Shown: piece by piece, positions 54,701-63,700 of the stretch
How positions within the stretch are numbered: position 1 is the first letter of the stretch
Layout of the letters: each line of letters begins with the position of its first letter
Position numbers and translations under genes: made by a program
Assembly: GCA_032622095.1 (NCBI GenBank)
Contig: CP136063.1
Coordinates: forward strand, 179,281,956-179,345,955
DNA length: 64,000 nt
Reading direction: 5' to 3'
Origin: Siphonodentalium dalli
Taxonomy: Eukaryota; Mollusca; Scaphopoda; Gadilida; Siphonodentaliidae
Notes under the pieces: generated by a model
What the model saw: the letters and a program-made list of their open reading frames with translations, nothing else
Database searches by the model: none
What the model was told of the DNA's origin: nothing

Positions 54701-57700
54701 AAAGGGCAACTCAATGACTTCACTTGTCATGCCGAAGCATCATTCTACAAGGGGCAGATAACTGCAGATTTGGCTTCCAAGGTCACAAATGGCATTGATG
54801 CTTCAGTGTCAGTCTCAACACCATTTGAGAACTATCAACGCATGAGTGCATCATACAGACTGAATGGTGACGTGAAAGACTTCAATCAACATTTTGAAAC
54901 TGCTTTGGATAACAAGAAGATTGAATCTGAACTTAGTTTCAAATTGGAGCCGACTCTTCAGACAAAACTAACCATCAACACACCATTTGAGAACTTCAGA
55001 GAAATGGGTGCCTCCATCCAGCACACTAGGAATAACAAACGCTTCACCTATGTGCCTGAGGTATATGTAGAGAACAAGAAGATACAGGGTGATATTGCCA
55101 TTGATATTAACAACAAAATTGATGTCAGTGTTGCTTTGAAGACACCATTTGAGAACTACCGACAGATGGACTTTGCTTACAAGCATGAAGGAGAGCTTGA
55201 CGATTTCTCTTGTCACTGCGGGGGAGGTATCGAGAATAAGCGAGTTGAAGCTGATCTGTCATTCAAAACCAAGAGGAAGACTCAAGTCCGATTCAACATG
55301 AGAAGTCCAATTGAGAATATGAAAACAGTCACTGTCATTTACAATCTTCAAGGGAAACCACTCAAGAATTTGATCAGCACTTTTGAAGCCACTGCAGACA
55401 ACAAGATGATCAGATCAAATTTCAAATTGTCTCAAGATGAAATTAAGATTGAAGTGAGAACGCCATTCGAAAACTACAAGCAGATGGATCTGATTTCAAA
55501 GTATCAAGGTTCATTGAAAGATTTCTCCACACATTTTGAGGCAGCCTTAGAGAGCAAGAAAATCGAAACTGATGTCAGCTACAAATATGGACAGACAACT
55601 GAAGCAAGTGTGACCATAGCAACACCATTCGAGGGATTTGAAGTTGCCAAGTTGACAATGACACACACTGGAAACTTGTTCAACTTTTATGACAGCGTGA
55701 CTGCTACTTTGAATGGAAAATCAGTCTCTCTTGCAACAAAATTCTTGCTTGACGAACAGAAGGATCTCAGTATTGAAGTTAGAATCCAAACACCATTCGA
55801 CAAATTCAGAAACCTTCATTTCATTGGTCAGAACACACTGGACAAGAAGAGCTTCAGAAGCCATATCGAGACGGAATACATGGAAGGAGAGAAAATCGAA
55901 GCAGACATTACACTCAATTGGAGCAGCGAATATGACATGCAAATTGCCATCAGAACTCCATTTGAAAACTTTGCCAACAATCAGCTGGACATTAACTTCA
56001 ATGGTGACCATAATAAGTTTACAGCAAAGGTGTATGCACAAGTTATGAACAAGGAGCTGAGAACTGAAATCAACTTCAAGAATGATGATTACAAAATGAC
56101 ATCTGTCCATTTGAAGACACCAGTTGAAGGTTACGAGACCATTGATATTACATTCAACCACGAACCAGCAAAAGGCGTCAGCAGAACCACTGGAAAGGTG
56201 ATGATTAACAATAGGGAGATGATGTTTGTTGATGTCGACCACCGTGGAGAACTCACTGATCAACAGAACACAATCACACTCAGGAACACGTACATTGATG
56301 ACATCATTTTTGAGTTGAACCATAAAGGAAGCCTTAATGATTTCACGACTTGGGTGCAGCTGAAATCAGGACAGAAAACAACCATCAACAATCTCTTGAC
56401 ATCAAAGGTCCAACCATTTGACGTGAATGTTCAGAACAAGTTCAAACTTCGATTCAATGAGAACAAACATGATGCTAATGCTGTTGTCAAACACCATGGC
56501 AACCGAATCACTGACTTCAGCAATGAAGTTATGTTCACATTGAATTCCAACACCATCGAGGCACACTCACAGGTCCATGATATGGCTGGCAAACTGGAAG
56601 TCAGGACACCATTCGACAACTACAGAGATATGTCTGCCGAGGTTGAAGAAACCAAGAATTCCAATAGTGCAGAATATACAATAGCTCTTAAGAAAACGAA
56701 CATGGATGATATCAAGCTCACTGTTGGCAAAGATGGCTCTCTCAAACGTATGACAACACATGGAGAATTCACCTTTGGTGAACATATGGTTAGAAATCGT
56801 CTGAGCTACAGCTTGGCTGGTGATCATTTCAGTATGGAAAACACCTTCAGCTTCAACGTCAATGGATTGAAGTATGATAACTACATGACAGTGAAACACA
56901 CTGGTGAGCCAAAGAGGTTCAACAACCAGATACAGATGACAATTAACAATGAGTTGTTTGAAGCTAAGACTGAATTTGATATCCAGGACAATATACAGGC
57001 TTTAATTGATATCAGAACACCATACGAGTCATACAAAGAGATGTACCTTTCAGCTAAACAGGAGGCCAGAGGAGATAATTTGGACACAAAACTGATTGTC
57101 AGGAAGACGAACATGAAAGATCTCGTCCTATCAGTTGAGAAAGAAGGAACACTTGAGAATCTGAAAATTACGGCACAGTTCAAATTTGGAGGTTATATCG
57201 TGAACCATGAGATAATTGCTAGAATCAACGGAAACATCATTTATTTGCAGCATGACTTCAACGCCGCTGGATATGGGTACACATTTTCAGAAAATGCACT
57301 TCTGGAACATTCTGGATCTCTGGACAACTTCAACAACAAGGCATCACTAAACCTTGGTGGTGACCAATTCCAGGCTCGCTCTGAGTTCAATTTGGAGAAT
57401 ATGGATGGAAAGATTGAAGTACAAACACCATTCAAGGGCATCAAGGATGTTGCTTTGTCATTCAACCATAATTTGAAGAATCAAGGCAAGAAAGGAATCA
57501 CTGACATAGTATCACGACTCAATGGTGAAGAAATGACTGCTAAAGTCGACTATGTCATCAAGAATGCTGGAAATGTGAAGATCATTGCAGAATTGCAGAC
57601 GCCATTTGATGAGGCCAAATACATGAGGACATCCTACGTTCATAAATTATCATCTTCTGGCTGGACAATAACTTCAGATATTATCCACAACAATGATGTC

Positions 57701-60700
57701 TTTGACATTGACTCAACTGGAAAGATTCAGAGTGGAAATATTGAAATCGCAGCCAACATGAAGACTCCATTCACCAACTACCAGGATCTGTCCTTCAACA
57801 CCAAAGTCCAGAGTGCCGACATGAAATGCAAAGCCAACATTGATTTGCACTACAAGGAAGGAAAAACAATCTCATTCAGTAGCAGTTTGGATGCTGATAA
57901 TCTGCCAATGACATTGAACATGCAGCTGACAACAAATTTTGAAGATTATGAATACATTGAATTACTTGCTGAGAGCAAAGGTTCACCATACAGTACACTA
58001 AGATTCCAGATGCCAAAAATGACACCAATTCATACTACGGTCAAATATTCATACCCTGCAATGTCAGTTGATATCACCAGTGGACTTAAAGGACTGGAGA
58101 AAGTTGGAGCATCAGTCAGCAGTAAGCAAGCTGAAGAGAAACAAATGGGTCAGATGAGGCTTTACTGGAGCGACGTCGATCAGATCCTTATTGATTCATC
58201 CCTCGAAAGGTCAGATGCCAATATCAATTCCATCATCAGGGTTGAGACACCGTTTGAACATTTGAAACAATTTGAATCAAGATTCAATGGAAAATTAAAT
58301 AACAAGAACCAGAAGCGAATGTCAGCCAATGTTGAATATAATGAGCGCACTGTTCTTGACGTCACTGGAGAATATAGCAACAATGATGATGTCTCTGCTG
58401 AGGTACAGTTCCGTCAGCCTCATCCAATGAAATTGCAGCTTAACGGCAAACAGAAGGGAAATGACTTCAATGGAGATCTCCTTGTTGACTGGAATTCTAA
58501 GAATGAAGACAGCAACATCAGACTGAAGACACTAGTCAAGAATGGTAGAAAACTGCGTCTGAAGGCAACAAAGTCCGGAAAAATGATCACTGTTGATGGT
58601 GACTTCAGGAAGACTGGCAATTATCTGGAGAACAATCTGCGGGTTATCGTCAATGACAAATCTGCTGGCTATACCCTGCTGTGGAAGGATAGTGGAAACC
58701 GTGAGATGTGCAAGTTTGCTATAGCAACACCATGGAGAACAGTGCAGTTACTCACAAATACTGAATACAATCAGAGAAGGAACTCATACAATGCTGTTGT
58801 TCACTGGGATGCCGAGAATGACAAGTCACAGAGAATTGGTGCTAAGATGACAATTGGAGGATCAACGTCCAACAAAATTGGGCTGGAATTGGAGCTGCCA
58901 AGCATTGGAAAGGTTAGTGCATTTCTGTAGCTTTGACAGATAAACTAAATGAACTTCTATTTATGGGTTTTATCTCATTAGCTTGAATTAATTTACTCAC
59001 TATCTTTGATATAAATTCTGTTTAGAAAAGCCATTTTGAAGGCTTTCATGATCTAATAAAAATTTTAAAATTTTTATGGTGACTTAAAAATAAAGTCTAT
59101 CTTCCCGGCTGAATTTACAAAAAAATTATAAATCAATGATGCTTGTTAAATAGATTCAAGTGCATCAAATATTTCTGAGGCAAGTCATTTGAAAGCTCAA
59201 ATTTTATTAAGTAGATTTTTTGTATGTATTTTGTTTTTGCTTGTTAAAATTTTCACAATTCCTAATTATAGTCTGAGTTTAATCTCATGATCAATTCATT
59301 TTCAGGATGTTAAATTGGAAACTGATCTTACCTTGAATAACGGAAGAACAATTTTTGATGGCACGACTGAATTCACCTACTCCAAGAACTCCAACAGCCT
59401 CAAACTGTTCTCTAAGATTGAAGACCTGTCTAGGAGAGATGGCCAGAACTACAGCTTCACACTTGGTATTGCCCACCCTGCCACTGCCGTCGACGTCGAA
59501 CTCACAGGCTCTGCAGGAAATATGAACAAGAATTATTTCGCCAGCATGGATCTGAAATACTTAACGTCAATGAAACAGAAGAAGAACTTTGCTCTCCGTG
59601 GAGAAATCGACAGCGTCAAGAAGAATATCAACCTGAAAGTAAGTGAAAGAAAATTTAAAGAAATCACTTACTATAATGACCGAAATTAGCATTTTTTTTC
59701 AAATTAAGCATTCAAATTGTTTTGTTTTTCCATTTTCTCATATCTATGCTGGTATATAATTTGTTATGATGTTTTGGAATTCAAAGATACTGGGATAAAC
59801 ATAAAATTAACTAAAATGTGAAGCACATGCCACTTTCACTATATTATACATGTATGTATGTCATGACCTTGTAATAATTTTATATTAGGGAATTTTATTT
59901 TAAATGGTAAGAATGTTCGGAAGATCTATTATTTTATGGTTCATACAAACATGGCACAGGATGTAACACGGCTCATAACATTTGCTTAAATGTGTAATTT
60001 TGAGTGGTTTGTCATATTAATATTTGAATCTTTCTCTCCTCAATAGTTGGACTCACCGATGAAGAACATGAAGGTTCATGGACAGGTGAACACACAGAAC
60101 CCATATGGCATGAAAGTCCAAGCTGACTTGATGAAAATGGAGATCAGTGTCGACACTGAAGCCCAACAAGTCAAGGTCGCGAGCAACTATGATGCTGGTG
60201 AGTATCTGTGAAGAAATTCATATTAAATCCGGAACTAATTTGATTTCTTCGGACTTTGGTTCAAAACTGCAGATAATGTTTGTTGCTGCACATTTTGACA
60301 ATATGAGTATTAAATATCAAGGACAAGAGCCAGATCTTAAGCATTTGATTCATTTAGGATATTCATTGAAATATTTTATACCTTGGTTTGAGTGGTATTT
60401 CTAACAATTGTTATTGTTCTAAGTTGTTGTGTTGTGTTGTTGTGTTTTGCTTATCGCAGACTCTTTAAGTACTGTACTGTAACAGAATTTGGATTTTGTT
60501 TACATTACACAGCGTACGAACTTGACAATAACATAATATTTACGATTTGTATAAAAACAAAATCTGTCTATGTTTTAATATTCTTTCTCTTTATGGCAGT
60601 TTTAACGGATGTGACTATTTTAACAGCAATAACCACCACATAGGCCATCCTCTGAGTCTTCATTTCTTGATTCCAGAACGTCCAGAAGATATGATGGTAT

Positions 60701-63700
60701 TGTCTGCACAGTATGGAAGGAAAGCTGTTGAAGCATCTTTGAAGAAGATGAATGGACAAAGAGCAGAAATAGAGAGTCTGTTGGCCATTACCCTGAACAC
60801 ATCCCAGATTGTCCACACCAGACTACACTGGAGACCAGAAATGCTCATTGATCTTAAGGTATCACCATAGCAACCTAAAACATGTCATGTGATTCCATGA
60901 TGAAAAATATGTAGAAGAAAAAATAATCTCCATGATATTAATTTTTAATGAGGAATTCTGACCTTTCATTTTGTAATTAGAAAAGTTCCATATTAAATTG
61001 CCAAGTAAACTAGTATAATTTTAAATACAAGTTTTACAACAAATTATAATTAATAGACTTGAAAATCTGCACTGTTGAATCAAGTGTTGATATGTCTTCA
61101 AAATCCCTCTCCCGAAGAACATATTCATTATAGCTTGAATTGAGCATGTCCATCTAACAGTAATTAAACAAACATTCTATTTTTACAAACAGAACTATGG
61201 AGTGAGGATGCTGAACGAGCATCGTGTAAACCTGAACTCCGGAATCCAGGAATTAAGCAAAGCCGTCAGAGAGGAGGCTCTTCATAAATTCAGCGCCATC
61301 TCTAGGATCGTGATTGATGAAACAAAGCCTCTCTTTGAGAAACTTAACGATTTCCTGGAATTTGTTGGAGACATGGAAAGAACAATTGCCAAAATGTACC
61401 TGACCAACGACTATGACATGAGAACCCTTACCGTCGACAACATGTCTTCAGCTCAATCTATGATGTGAGTACCATACTCATATAAAGTCAATATTATAGT
61501 AATTAGATCAATTTCATTTTCTATATTATTTTTCCATCGATTCCAAAATTCTAATGTATTTAAATAGAATACATTAGGGCGGAATGAATGTTGAGTGTAG
61601 GAATCGTCACAGCAAGAAACAATGTCGTGGCAATGTCACAATAAATTAAAGTTTAACAATACTTCAAATTGAAAATGCATTTTCAGGTTGATATACCTAT
61701 TTACAGTAATGCCTAAAATAATCAATTCCTTAACCACCGCAGAATAATGAGTAATTTTTCAGGATTTAGTTGGAAATATGGATTGTTGCCACTGAGAGCT
61801 TTCCGATGAATGGCAACAAGCCATATTTCTGATAAATCCTGAAAAATTACCCATAATTCTGCTGTGTCTAAGGAGTCGATTATTTATGGCATTACTGTAA
61901 CTGGTATCAATCTCAGTTTCCTAATATAATTTCACATTTTAAAGGCATCGTGTCAAATCACAAACTGTTTATAAATCACTTTGTAATTTATAAGAGTGTG
62001 ATACAGCATGTCTTTGAACTGTGTAATTACATTAGGGTGATTAATATACCAATAACATAATTTTTGAGGGCATTATGGTTTATTAATGGCCTAACAAATG
62101 ATTGACAGCTCGAGTGCAGTATCATTAAAAAATCATGTTATTACTATTATTACCACTCCGTCCTCGTTTGACCATGTGACCAGTGACTTAACCGGCAGCG
62201 GGCGCCAGTCTTTAACGAAAACAAAGCTTCATTAATGCCCACCGCCCGCTTCCGGTCAACTTCGCCTCAAAATTATGGAATCTTATTGTGCGGGTAAAAT
62301 AAGGTTAATCTACTAGAGAACACCATCTAAAGTGGTAATAATATTCATTAATTATTGAAGACGGGATCTCTCTTGTACTGTCTTTCTGTAGATTGCGGCT
62401 ATGAAATTATACTTCTGAGTCAAATGCACAGTTAATAGTTCTAAGCTTTTGTCACTACTGTTCTTAATTTTTTTCCATGCTAACTATGACTATGGGAAAG
62501 AGAATTATTCTACTTGAGAACGCTATCATTCAAAGGTTGTTTTCGGTTGGAAGTTACTGTTTTTAGTCACTTTTAATTCAAACTGTTTTTCTTATATTCA
62601 CCTCCTTTATTTCAGATCTGTCTACAGGTCATTGAAATCATCTCTGCAAAATCTACAGACATTTGGCAAAAATGTCGAACATGAGCAACAACTAATGTCT
62701 GCAAAAATTAATCAGTACATCTCATCAGCATCACAGAATTCACAGAGTCAAATTCAGGTACCAAGATAGAAATGGTTAACTTTAGGCTAGTCCCTGCCTC
62801 TGAAAATATTGACTTTAGGCTAGTCCCTTCCTCTGAAAATAGAAGTCTAGTCCCTTCCCCTTAAATGGAAATAGTAAGAGATGTAAATTAGAATATATAA
62901 TTATGAGCCCAAAGTATGTTTATTTTTTAGTTAATCTCTCACTGATTTTTACTTTTTTACTGGCGTGATGGACAATTAAACACACAATTATCCAGTCAAT
63001 TATATAACAGATTAAACTTCTTCGAATGATTTTGTTATCATTTGTATGAGAGTATTCATATTTATTCAATAATAGCAGTATTATTGGTGTTGGGCGCTGC
63101 TCCTTCCTTAGCATTCATTTTGAGATTTGTATGATCAATACATCTCTACTTATGTGGCTTTTCATTTCAAGATACTGAGAAATCTATGGAAGGACCCCCA
63201 GGTGCCCAATTTTAAACAATCTTCTGTGGGGGGAAATATCTCATATTTACCAGTAATGATATCATACCAGAATAAGAGAAATCTCATAAGGGCATACTAC
63301 TTACTAGTTTGTATATACTTTATTTGCTCTGAACATAATATAACAGAAATATACATACAAAACAACTAAAAACAGATGGTGGAAAAGACGATTTAATAAA
63401 AGTTCTAATAATTTAGGGACCCTCCTCTCCTCTAACAAAATTATTTAAATAAATTGATATAAGCGTACTATTATTTCACTTCACATTATGGTATCTAATC
63501 ATGGTTACTTCATCTACAGTAATGCTCTAAGTAATCGACTTCTTAACCACAGCAGAATTATGGGTAACTTTTCAGGATTTAGTCGGAAATATGGCTTGTT
63601 GCCATTCATCGGAAAGCTTCCGGGGAGAGCTTTCCGATGAATGCCAACAAGCCATATTTCCGACTACATCCTGAAAAGTTACCCATAATTCTGCTGTGGT

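Noticed and set aside
55721-56323. 200-codon minus-strand frame and many other reverse frames within exon 20
   Set aside because: They lie antisense to the strongly supported repeat-coding frame and are explained by its composition.
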